This document shows positions 28,285 to 36,285 of a stretch of DNA of 64,000 nucleotides, piece after piece. Source of the stretch: an uncultured Lachnospiraceae bacterium (GTDB lineage: Bacteria; Bacillota; Clostridia; Lachnospirales; Lachnospiraceae); NCBI GenBank assembly GCA_934432595.1, contig CAKRYR010000006.1:84278-148277 (forward strand), in the 5' to 3' direction. The notes under the pieces are model-generated. The model saw nothing but the letters and a program-made list of their open reading frames with translations, had not been told where the DNA came from and ran no database searches. The position numbers and the translations under genes were made by a program. Position 1 is the stretch's first letter. The number at the start of each line of letters is the position of its first letter.

Positions 28285-28449
28285 ATGTGCAAGAAACATT
28301 ATGGATCAGAAACATGCACACCGGCAGTAAAGCCAACAACTAATCCAAGTGTTGTTTCATCAGGAGAACCTGGAGTAGACAATGATAGACCAGGATGTCA
28401 TAGACCAGCGGGAGGACATAAACCATCTGGTGGTGGATGCAGAAAGTAA
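28285..28449 (+). CDS. 54-residue Cys/His/Gly/Pro-rich peptide, possible RiPP precursor
   Basis: Begins MCKKHYGSETC and ends GGHKPSGGGCRK; AGGAGG lies 5 nt before the ATG. Composition is unusual for this genome: four Cys (2, 11, 38, 52), three His, many Gly, Pro, Ser and Thr, almost no large hydrophobics, net basic. The C-terminal part contains two H-[RK]-P-[AS]-G-G units between Cys38 and Cys52. No hydrophobic signal peptide. It is separated from the downstream PqqD-like, kinase-like and ABC genes by a hairpin terminator, the arrangement often used to express a precursor above its modification enzymes. The precursor role is inferred from context. Alternatives are a small metal-binding protein or a non-modified structural peptide. 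Confidence 0.65.
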   Translation: MCKKHYGSETCTPAVKPTTNPSVVSSGEPGVDNDRPGCHRPAGGHKPSGGGCRK

Positions 28450-28459
28450 AATGGTACAT

Positions 28460-28495
28460 AAGGCAATTTGTAATAGGTTTTACAAATTGCCTTTT
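28460..28495 (+). terminator. Terminator or attenuator after the small peptide gene
   Basis: AAGGCAATTTGTAA (28460-28473) and TTACAAATTGCCTT (28480-28493) are perfect complements with a 6-nt loop, ending in TTTT. It lies between the peptide gene and the PqqD-like gene, on the same strand. Confidence 0.8.
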
Positions 28496-28558
28496 GAGCA
28501 TATATAGGAATAGGTAAAAGAATCTTGATGAGTGACATGTACGACAGGGAGGTTCAAG

Positions 28559-28834
28559 ATGAAATTAAAAGAAGGATATGTAGTAAAAGATATTGTAGGA
28601 AATGTCGTTGTAATTCCTATTGGTCAAGTATTAATGGATGGTGGGAAAAATATACGTCTAAATAGTGAAGGCGCATTTTTTATGAGACATATTTTGAACG
28701 GAAAAACTGATGAAGAGATAATTAATTTGTATTCTGAATTATTTTCAGAAGATTTAGATAGGGCAAAAGAAGAGTTAGAAGGTTTTATAGAGTATGCAGA
28801 ATCTTGTGGCTTCTTGGAAATGGAGACAAAATAA
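28559..28834 (+). CDS. PqqD-family protein (RiPP recognition element)
   Basis: 91 residues. The pattern KLKEGYVVKDIVGNVVVIP..NIRLNSEGAFFMRHIL.GKTDEEII..Y is the PqqD fold: a three-strand winged-helix domain that in RiPP pathways binds the leader of a precursor peptide and presents it to the modifying enzyme. GGGAGG lies 5-6 nt before the ATG at 28559; an in-frame GTG at 28532 lacks such a site. It is immediately followed by the HPr-kinase-like gene. PqqD-like proteins also occur in polysaccharide loci without a characterised peptide, so its partner needs proof. Confidence 0.85.
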   Translation: MKLKEGYVVKDIVGNVVVIPIGQVLMDGGKNIRLNSEGAFFMRHILNGKTDEEIINLYSELFSEDLDRAKEELEGFIEYAESCGFLEMETK

Positions 28835-28835
28835 T

Positions 28836-29711
28836 ATGATTAAAGTAAAAATTGCGGGCTTGATTATACAATTGAATATGCCACTAAAGTTATTACATGA
28901 TAATATGTATGACTTTTTATATAAGGGAGCAGAAGATGCGAATATTATATGGTCAATAATATTTGATAATAATTATCAGATAGACGAGAAACCTTATATT
29001 TCTGCAAGTACATTGAATATATACTATAAGAATAATAAGGTTGTATATAATTATAAAAATGAAAGTAATATCCCATTTATGATTGTTTCTGATGACAATT
29101 TTGAGGAATGTAACTTTTATATTTCAAAGAAATATGAGAATTTAGATAAATGTGCGCCAATGATTATTGATAACATAAGAACATGTTTATTTAATGTTTT
29201 TAGAGAGATGTTTATTCTTGCATGTGTGGGTAAAGATAGATTAGCTATACATTCTTCATCGATAATTTACGATGATAAAGCATATTTATTTGCAGCCCCT
29301 TCTGGAACAGGTAAATCAACACATGCGAGTTTATGGAAGGATGAATATGAGTGTGAAATACTTAATGGCGATGTATCAATAGCTCAGACTGTCATTGAAG
29401 ATAAGGATAAAAGTATTATAATACATGGATGTCCGTGGTGTGGAACATCAGGTATATATATGAATATAAGTGCAACATTAGGTGGAATAGCTTTTCTAAA
29501 TCAGGGAAATGAGAATATCATATATGATTTGAGTAGTGAAGAGTTAGGAATTAAGCTACTTGAAAATCATTTTGTACCATTAATAACTAAAAAAGTAGTA
29601 GATGCTTGCGTTAAAAATATTAATGCAATGGCACGTATAGCTAAGGGATATACATTAACTTGTAATATGAATAAAGAAGCAGCAAAAAAAGCTTTTGAAA
29701 AGATGGTGTGA
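28836..29711 (+). CDS. HPr-kinase-like P-loop protein (SynE/PadeK-like)
   Basis: 291 residues. The P-loop APSGTGKSTHASLW (about 154-167) is followed by LNGDVSIA and the region HGCPWCGTSGIYMNISATLGGIAFLNQG, which is characteristic of HPr-kinase homologues in peptide clusters. In paeninodin-type lasso clusters such a kinase phosphorylates a Ser of the precursor; true HPr kinase differs in its N-terminal half and context. The start at 28836 follows the PqqD-like stop by one base. Substrate here is unproven, though the 54-residue peptide offers several Ser/Thr. Confidence 0.82.
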   Translation: MIKVKIAGLIIQLNMPLKLLHDNMYDFLYKGAEDANIIWSIIFDNNYQIDEKPYISASTLNIYYKNNKVVYNYKNESNIPFMIVSDDNFEECNFYISKKYENLDKCAPMIIDNIRTCLFNVFREMFILACVGKDRLAIHSSSIIYDDKAYLFAAPSGTGKSTHASLWKDEYECEILNGDVSIAQTVIEDKDKSIIIHGCPWCGTSGIYMNISATLGGIAFLNQGNENIIYDLSSEELGIKLLENHFVPLITKKVVDACVKNINAMARIAKGYTLTCNMNKEAAKKAFEKMV

Positions 29712-29714
29712 TGA

Positions 29715-31409
29715 ATGTTCAATAAGTACAAGAATTTTTTTGCAGATATAGATAATCAAAAAAAATATGCTAAATGGATAATTAAACATACTAAGGGATA
29801 TATTAAAAGTTTATTGTTACTTACCGTACTTAGTTCAGTATCAGTGCTTTTATCTATTGCTACAGCATTGATTGGAAAACAGATTATTGATAATGCTATA
29901 GTTGGTAAAGGTGTTGTAACAACTTTGGTAATTTATGCATTAGTTACTATATTTGAAATAGTATTAGGCTCTATATATTCATTGGTAAGTGTGGTAATCA
30001 CAGAAAAGTATTCATTTCAAATAAGACAAAAGGTGTATAGAGATGTATTAGATACTTGTTGGAGTGATATATCAAAATATCATAGTGGAGATATAATGAC
30101 AAGACTTACTAGTGACATAAATATTGTTGCTAGTGGTGTTTCAGGTTTGATATCAAATATATTAGTACTAGTATTTCAATTAATTGTAGCATTTTGTACA
30201 TTATTTTATTTTGATAAATGGTTAGCAGTATTAACATTAGCAATAGCACCGATAACTGCGGTTATTAGTATATGGTTAGGTAAGAAATTAAGATATTTAC
30301 AAGTAAAAGTACAGGAAACTGAGGCAAAATATAGAGCATTTATGCAAGAAAGTGTTGCAAATCAGCTAATTATTAAAGCATTTAATAATCAAGATTATTC
30401 AGAGGATAATTTAAATAGATTAAGAAATAATAGGTTGCATTGGATTTTAAAGAAAAATCAAATGAATGTAATAGCCTCGGGAACTATGAGTTTCGCATAT
30501 ACATTGGTTTATGTAATTGCATTTGGTTGGGGGGCAATTAAGTTATCATTAAAAGAAATTACATATGGTACGATGTCAGTATTTTTATCATTAGTTGGAC
30601 AAATACAAGATCCTTTAGTGGAATTATCAAAACAATTACCACAAATAATTACTATATTGGCATCAGCAGGAAGAATAGTTGAGCTTGAGGAGTTAGAAAA
30701 AGATGTATATCTTCATGAGGGATTGAATGTACCAGAAAAAGTAGATGTTAAAGTAGAAAACATAGATTTTTCTTATGATAATGGAATGGAGAAAGTATTT
30801 AGCAATGCTTCTTTAGAGATTAAATCAGGTGAATTTGTCGCTATATTAGGAGAATCAGGAGTAGGGAAAACAACATTAATACGCCTAATTATGGGATTTG
30901 TGAATACAAATAAAGGGCAGATTGAATTTGCAGATGAAAATAATAATAGGGAAATTGTTAATGGACATGCAAGAGAATATATGTCATATGTTCCACAAGG
31001 TAATACTTTATTTAGTGGAACAATTAGAGATAATATAAAAATGGGAAAAACAGATGCTACTGAAGAAGAGGTAATGGAAGCTGTAAATGCAGCATGTGCT
31101 GATTTATTTATAGATAATTTACCTAACGGATTAGATACAGTATTAGGTGAAAAAGGTCATGGCTTATCAGAAGGTCAAGCTCAAAGGATTGCAATAGCAA
31201 GGGCATTGATAAAGAAAGCACCTTTACTCATATTAGATGAGGCTACTTCGTCTTTAGATGAGAAAACGGAACTTAAGGTACTTGATAGTATTGGAAAGTT
31301 AAAACCAAGACCAACTTGTATATTAATTACTCATAGACGTTCTGTATTACAAATTTGTGATAGGGAAATTAAGTTACAAGATGGACAGATTGAATCGTTA
31401 GAAATTTAA
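29715..31409 (+). CDS. ABC transporter with fused membrane and ATPase domains
   Basis: 564 residues: six membrane helices (about 20-300), then an ATPase with Walker A GESGVGKTT, signature LSEGQAQRIAIARAL, Walker B LLILDEATSSLD and H-loop ITHRRS. A type I exporter half-transporter that should work as a homodimer. There is no N-terminal C39 peptidase domain, so it would not itself cleave a leader. It sits 3 nt after the kinase-like gene, as the exporter does in lasso-peptide clusters. Export of a glycan intermediate is an alternative given the locus. Confidence 0.9.
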   Translation: MFNKYKNFFADIDNQKKYAKWIIKHTKGYIKSLLLLTVLSSVSVLLSIATALIGKQIIDNAIVGKGVVTTLVIYALVTIFEIVLGSIYSLVSVVITEKYSFQIRQKVYRDVLDTCWSDISKYHSGDIMTRLTSDINIVASGVSGLISNILVLVFQLIVAFCTLFYFDKWLAVLTLAIAPITAVISIWLGKKLRYLQVKVQETEAKYRAFMQESVANQLIIKAFNNQDYSEDNLNRLRNNRLHWILKKNQMNVIASGTMSFAYTLVYVIAFGWGAIKLSLKEITYGTMSVFLSLVGQIQDPLVELSKQLPQIITILASAGRIVELEELEKDVYLHEGLNVPEKVDVKVENIDFSYDNGMEKVFSNASLEIKSGEFVAILGESGVGKTTLIRLIMGFVNTNKGQIEFADENNNREIVNGHAREYMSYVPQGNTLFSGTIRDNIKMGKTDATEEEVMEAVNAACADLFIDNLPNGLDTVLGEKGHGLSEGQAQRIAIARALIKKAPLLILDEATSSLDEKTELKVLDSIGKLKPRPTCILITHRRSVLQICDREIKLQDGQIESLEI

Positions 31410-31422
31410 GGATGTGATATAC

Positions 31423-32088
31423 GTGGAAATAAAAATTGATTTTAGAAGGTATTTTTTAGCAATAAAGAAAAACAAATTAATAGTAATTATTGTTGCAATA
31501 GCTAGTTTGGCTATAGGAATATTGCTAAATTATAATGTTAAGCCAGATAAATATAGAGCATATTCAAATGTATATAGTGTTTCTTTTGGTTCATATACAG
31601 ATTCTGTTGAGGGTGTATATGTATTACAGACATATTCAGACATAATTAACAGTAGAAAAGTTGCAAATAGAGCGGCGATGATTATAGGAGATGATTCGTT
31701 AGATGGTGAAAAGATTAAATCAACGATAACTTATTCTTATTCAGAACAGTCACCAGTATATTATATTTATGCAACTACGACAGACCCACAACTATCTATG
31801 ACAATAGCAAATGCTGTTGCGAAAGCATTTGTTATTGAAATGAATAATATTATGGGCGAGGATAATGCACAGATACTTGATGAGGCTTATGACTATGAAC
31901 AAGTATTTAATGGAAGAAAAGATCAGATAAAGAATATATTAATTATCACACTTTTAGGAACATTGTTATGTTTATTTGTGATAGTAATGATATCATTTTT
32001 CTCCAATAAGGTCGAGTCTGTAAATGATGTAACACTAAATGGTGAAATTGAGATATTAGGTGTTATTCCTAATTTCGATGTAGAATAG
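31423..32088 (+). CDS. Wzz/CapA-type chain-length determinant protein
   Basis: 221 residues with two membrane helices (about 20-38 and 168-190) flanking an external loop, and the N-terminal pattern EIKIDFRRYFLAIKKNKLIVI typical of Wzz-domain modulators. In Gram-positives this membrane adaptor pairs with a separate BY-kinase, which is the next gene. The start is most likely GTG at 31423, placed 10 nt after AAGGA; a GTG at 31414 is too close to it. Controls polymer length and kinase activation. Confidence 0.82.
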   Translation: MEIKIDFRRYFLAIKKNKLIVIIVAIASLAIGILLNYNVKPDKYRAYSNVYSVSFGSYTDSVEGVYVLQTYSDIINSRKVANRAAMIIGDDSLDGEKIKSTITYSYSEQSPVYYIYATTTDPQLSMTIANAVAKAFVIEMNNIMGEDNAQILDEAYDYEQVFNGRKDQIKNILIITLLGTLLCLFVIVMISFFSNKVESVNDVTLNGEIEILGVIPNFDVE

Positions 32089-32108
32089 CAAGTAAAGGAG
32101 ATACAGGT

Positions 32109-32969
32109 ATGAACAATAAAGTTTTAGATATATATAGACCAAAGAATGAGACGTTAAATGATGCTTTTGATAGATTGGTTGTAACAATTCATCATCAAAA
32201 TAGAATGTATAATCACAAGACTTTTGTGCTTACAGGTTGCGAGCCAATGGTTGGTACTACAACTATATCTATAAATGTTGCTATATCTCTTGCATTATCA
32301 GGATTAAAGACAATATTAATAGATGGAGATTTAAGAAAAGATGGAAAATATAAAAGATTAAGTGATACAGTTGAACAAGGATTATCAGATGTCTTAAGAG
32401 GAAATTTAGATTTAGCTAGTGCAATATGTGCAACAAACTATCAAACTTTAGATTATTTACCATCTGGAACTGCAGATGATAATCCAGTAGGAATTCTATA
32501 TTCGCCAAACTTAAATAAAGTTATTGCTTCTTTAGCTGGTTATTATGACTTTGTAATTTTTGATTTACCATCAGCTAATGCAGCTATTGATTCTAATATT
32601 TTAGCATCTAAAGTTGATGCAGTTATTTTAGTTGCAAAACAACATTCAACAACTACTATGCAGATAAGAAATGCGAAGAAGGAGTTGGATAAAATTGCTG
32701 CTAACTTAGTTGGAATAGTGTTTAATAATGTAGATGCTAGTGAATATAGAAGATATATGAAAAATTATGATTATTTTAATAAAGAAAAATTTATTAATGG
32801 TAGTAAAAATAAAGAAAATAATAATGATCTAGAAGATACAGCGTTTGAGCTTGATTATGATACTTTTAAAGAAGAAGAGAAGAAACTTAAAGCAGATGAT
32901 TTTAATTTAGAATCAGATGACTTAAAAGTAGAAGAAAATATTACCATTGATAGTGATACTATTGAATAG
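32109..32969 (+). CDS. CpsD/CapB-like BY-kinase homologue lacking the Walker A lysine
   Basis: 286 residues of the BY-kinase/MinD-like ATPase fold, with Walker A' TILIDGDLRKDG and Walker B YDFVIFDLPSA. The Walker A segment reads CEPMVGTTTIS, so the usual GK(S/T) lysine is Thr (residue 50). The C-terminal tail (about 235-286) is acidic (FKEEEKKLKADDF..) and has no tyrosine cluster, the usual autophosphorylation target. It may be a pseudokinase that regulates the adjacent Wzz-like protein structurally, or retain some nucleotide binding. Ribosome site AAAGGAG is good and the gene is intact. Confidence 0.82.
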   Translation: MNNKVLDIYRPKNETLNDAFDRLVVTIHHQNRMYNHKTFVLTGCEPMVGTTTISINVAISLALSGLKTILIDGDLRKDGKYKRLSDTVEQGLSDVLRGNLDLASAICATNYQTLDYLPSGTADDNPVGILYSPNLNKVIASLAGYYDFVIFDLPSANAAIDSNILASKVDAVILVAKQHSTTTMQIRNAKKELDKIAANLVGIVFNNVDASEYRRYMKNYDYFNKEKFINGSKNKENNNDLEDTAFELDYDTFKEEEKKLKADDFNLESDDLKVEENITIDSDTIE

Positions 32970-33022
32970 GTTTAAAATTGTTGTATAGGCTAAATCTGTT
33001 GAGTAGAACTATGGAGGCAAAC

Positions 33023-34255
33023 ATGGTTAAAGAAAAGGAATTTTTTATAAAATTAATAGATGCTTCTTTATATAATAAAAAGATTCTTGAGAATATTGAT
33101 TTAGATTGGAATGATCTAAAAGAAGAGGCTAGACAGCATAATTGTATGGCAATTATTTTTCCAACAATTAAACAAATACAGACGGATTTTGATTGTATTC
33201 CAAAAGATATATATGAAGAATGGGAAGAGAAAGTTGTTGAGATGGCAGCAGCTCAATGTATTAAGAATTATGAATTAAATCATATTTTAGACTGTTTAAG
33301 ACAAGTTGGAGTTGAGGGTATTATTTTTAAAGGAGCTGTAATTGCAGATACATACCCAGAATATTTGTTAAGAGTATCTGGAGATGCAGATGTATTGATA
33401 AAAGCTGAGGATGAAAAATTAGCATTAGATATACTAGCTAAAGAAGGATATTTAATTAATTATGCTGAATCTAAGGAAAATGAAACAACCCTTTATAAAG
33501 GAAATATACTTGTAATTGAATTACATACATCTCTTTGGGAAGATTATAAAGGCGATCATATAGATAAGCTTAATGATATGAATATAACAGATGATAATCT
33601 TTTTGTAGATTTTCAGGGATGTGATATACAAGCAAAAACTTTAGGGATAACAAAACATTTTACTTATATTTTTTATCATATGATAAAGCACTTTATTCCC
33701 GGAGGAATAGGTATACGTCATCTTTTAGATATTACTCTTTTTTATAATAAATATGAAAATGAGATTGATTTAAATGAATTTTATGAAAATATGCATATTT
33801 TAGGATATGATATGTTTTGTAAAGCCATATTTAGATTATGCATAGATTTATTCGATATGAAGGCAAGCGTATTACCAGATGAATATGAAATTGATAAAAA
33901 TTTATATAATAAATTAATAGATGATATTATTGATGCAGGAGTTTTTGGCAATAAAACAATTGAAAGAATAAAAGCTAGAAATATTATAAAACAGACTTAT
34001 TATGAAGGAGATAAGGTACAACCTAGTAAAATAAAGGTGTTACTTAATACATTATTTCCGAAGGCAGAAGCTATGTCTGATAATTATGTAAATGTAAGGA
34101 AGTACAAATTCTTACTTCCAGTTGCATGGACACAACGAGCTATACATCATTTTGTATGTAAAATAAAATATGTAGATGAACCAAGTCTTTCTCAAAAAAC
34201 AAAATCAGTAGAAGATAGAATGAGATTGTTAAAAGAGTTAGATTTAATGAAATAA
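33023..34255 (+). CDS. Nucleotidyltransferase family protein (PF14907-like)
   Basis: 410 residues. The central motif GVEGIIFKGAVIADTYPEY...SGDADVLI places it in the uncharacterised nucleotidyltransferase group PF14907 (catalytic Asp pair in the DAD segment). Members are recurrent in RiPP clusters, including paeninodin-type lasso clusters next to a kinase and exporter, and in surface-polysaccharide loci. Substrate unknown. The ATG at 33023 has GGAGG 5 nt upstream; in-frame TTG at 32978 lacks one. The coding end is 3 nt from the end of the convergent phosphoesterase gene. Confidence 0.8.
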   Translation: MVKEKEFFIKLIDASLYNKKILENIDLDWNDLKEEARQHNCMAIIFPTIKQIQTDFDCIPKDIYEEWEEKVVEMAAAQCIKNYELNHILDCLRQVGVEGIIFKGAVIADTYPEYLLRVSGDADVLIKAEDEKLALDILAKEGYLINYAESKENETTLYKGNILVIELHTSLWEDYKGDHIDKLNDMNITDDNLFVDFQGCDIQAKTLGITKHFTYIFYHMIKHFIPGGIGIRHLLDITLFYNKYENEIDLNEFYENMHILGYDMFCKAIFRLCIDLFDMKASVLPDEYEIDKNLYNKLIDDIIDAGVFGNKTIERIKARNIIKQTYYEGDKVQPSKIKVLLNTLFPKAEAMSDNYVNVRKYKFLLPVAWTQRAIHHFVCKIKYVDEPSLSQKTKSVEDRMRLLKELDLMK

Positions 34256-34257
34256 TA

Positions 34258-35085
34258 TTATTTTAATGTTATTGATACTAGGTCAGGTCTATTAAAGGTT
34301 CTAGGTATCCAGTTACTTTTGCCTAAACCACGTGATGCAATCATTACAGAGCCATGTTTCTTAAAGGCTCCAGCATCATATTTTGGAAAAAAGACACCAT
34401 CATTTCCAAGAAGACCACCAATAAAAGGAATACGAATAATACCACCATGAGAGTGACCCGATAACACTAGAGAGTAACCATATTGAGAGGTGCTATCAAA
34501 AGTGTCAGCTCTATGATTTAGAAGAATAGAGAAATAATCTGTACTAGCAGGTTCAAGTCTTTCTTCTAGAAGTTTATTATAGTTAGCTTGTGAGTTAGAA
34601 CCAGTGTATCGTATTCCATATAGTATAATATGTGAGTTGCCCTTTGATATTTGTACTGATTGGTTGTTAAGTTCTGTTATATTGTATTTGGTATATAATG
34701 CAGACATAGTATTCTTAATAGAATTACTAGCGACTTCATGATTACCTGAAACACAATAAACAGGGGCAAGCTTAACAATAGATTTAAATAAATGTTCTGT
34801 ATTAGAATAATCAGTATTATTTTTATCTACCATGTCACCAGTCATTACAATTAAGTTAGGTTTTTCAGCTTTTATGGCTTTAACTAGTTCATTGTTTTTA
34901 AAGTGTTTATAATGTAAGTCTGATAAATGAATTATTTTATAATTTGCAAAATCAGAAGGAATATTTGAATTAGAAATAGTGTATCTTGATATGCTTATAG
35001 TTTGGTTAAACATAAGATAAGATAGTACACCTAATAAAATTATTGTAAATAGTATTATAATAGAGCGTTTTATAACTTTATTCAT
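34258..35085 (-). CDS. Membrane-anchored metallophosphoesterase
   Basis: 275 residues. One N-terminal helix (about 8-28), then a calcineurin-like phosphoesterase with all metal motifs: LSDLHYKHF, MTGDMVD, SGNHE, GHSHGG. This matches the YkuE/YpbG-like group. It likely acts at the membrane on a phospho-substrate; substrate unknown. It is the only minus-strand gene within the polysaccharide locus and its 3' end abuts the nucleotidyltransferase gene (2 nt apart), so it splits the locus into two transcription units. Start supported by GGAGG. Confidence 0.88.
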   Translation of the reverse strand: MNKVIKRSIIILFTIILLGVLSYLMFNQTISISRYTISNSNIPSDFANYKIIHLSDLHYKHFKNNELVKAIKAEKPNLIVMTGDMVDKNNTDYSNTEHLFKSIVKLAPVYCVSGNHEVASNSIKNTMSALYTKYNITELNNQSVQISKGNSHIILYGIRYTGSNSQANYNKLLEERLEPASTDYFSILLNHRADTFDSTSQYGYSLVLSGHSHGGIIRIPFIGGLLGNDGVFFPKYDAGAFKKHGSVMIASRGLGKSNWIPRTFNRPDLVSITLK

Positions 35086-35287
35086 AATATTCCTCCATTC
35101 TGAGTGAAATTAAAATGTGTTAGTATGTATGTGAATTTGAAACATAAGTATTACTTTTATACATTCACTTCATATATTATCATATTTTAAGTAAATTAAC
35201 AATTCAAAGTATAAAACAATATATTGATAAATGTTAGTGAGTTAGAAATATTACATAATATAGATTATTTCGAGTGAGGCGATAAGA

Positions 35288-36262
35288 TTGAAAAAATATT
35301 TTGAAAAAGTATTAAAAACAGTAATGTTTATTGGAGTAATATTTTTGATGAATTTAATATGGATAGATAATTCCTATGCTGAGGATTTACCTAAGATAGT
35401 TTTAACGTCATACTCTGTAAAGAGCGGTAATTTTGAAATGGGAGAAACTACAACTTTAAGTTTAGTATTTAGTAATGTAGGTACAATTCATGCTAAGAAT
35501 ATAGTAATATCCTATGAAACAGAGAAAAGTTATATACATAGTATATTTGGTTCTTCAAACCAGATATTTATACCTTTATTATATGCAGGGAAGAGTAAAG
35601 CAGTAGATATTCAAGTAGAAGTTTCTAAATTAGAGGAATTAGAGAATCTACAAAGTATTCCTATATATTTTGAAGCAAAATGTTATAGCTATGTTACAGG
35701 AACAGCGGATGTTAATGAATTTGCAATTTATGCACCTATTAACAGCGTGAAAATGCAGTCGGAAATATCAGTATCTTCTACAACTAAAAAAGGAGCTAAG
35801 ACTTTTATTAGTGCAAATGTGTCAAATAAAGGATATAAAGATATTTTTGATGTCAAAATGTTTGTATTAGGAAATATTGATAAATCAGAAGAAAAGGTTG
35901 GACAAATTGAACTAAGTGGTAAAGAAAAAAATGCCATAGGTAAAAATAATTATGTTGTTTTTCCATTAGAGGATATATTAGCTGGAGGAACAGGATATAT
36001 AGAGAATACATTAGTATTTAATAAAACAGGAAAGCAAACTATCGTGATATTCTTTTCATATAAAGATAAGAATGGTAATGTATATATTGTAAAAAGTGGA
36101 GAAAAGACAGTTAGTGTTTCTAAAATGAATGATAGTGAAAACGAAAGTTATGTACAAGAATATGACAATATTGGAAAGAAAAAATTACTTTTGATGATTG
36201 GAATTATTGTAATTGCAGTAGCAATAGTTGTAATTTTAGTCATTAGAAAAAAGAAAAAATAA
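35288..36262 (+). CDS. Surface protein with CARDB-like domain and C-terminal anchor
   Basis: 324 residues. N-terminal signal segment (about 13-32, VMFIGVIFLMNLIWIDNSYA), a beta-rich extracellular region of about 250 residues whose opening (GETTTLSLVFSNVGTIHAKNI) resembles CARDB/COG1361-type adhesive domains. It ends with a C-terminal membrane helix (about 299-319) and the basic tail RKKKK. The start is TTG, preceded by GTGAGG at 8 nt; starting later would remove the basic part of the signal. It is placed just before the flippase fusion gene, so it may belong to the same export machinery, but no function is established. Confidence 0.72.
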   Translation: MKKYFEKVLKTVMFIGVIFLMNLIWIDNSYAEDLPKIVLTSYSVKSGNFEMGETTTLSLVFSNVGTIHAKNIVISYETEKSYIHSIFGSSNQIFIPLLYAGKSKAVDIQVEVSKLEELENLQSIPIYFEAKCYSYVTGTADVNEFAIYAPINSVKMQSEISVSSTTKKGAKTFISANVSNKGYKDIFDVKMFVLGNIDKSEEKVGQIELSGKEKNAIGKNNYVVFPLEDILAGGTGYIENTLVFNKTGKQTIVIFFSYKDKNGNVYIVKSGEKTVSVSKMNDSENESYVQEYDNIGKKKLLLMIGIIVIAVAIVVILVIRKKKK

Positions 36263-36285
36263 AGAGTATTCTTTTGGGGGAACTT

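Noticed and set aside
26799..34255. Complete lasso-peptide cluster
   Set aside because: No Asn-synthetase-like cyclase and no transglutaminase-like B2 protease is present, and the small peptide lacks a typical lasso core. Only the accessory genes match.
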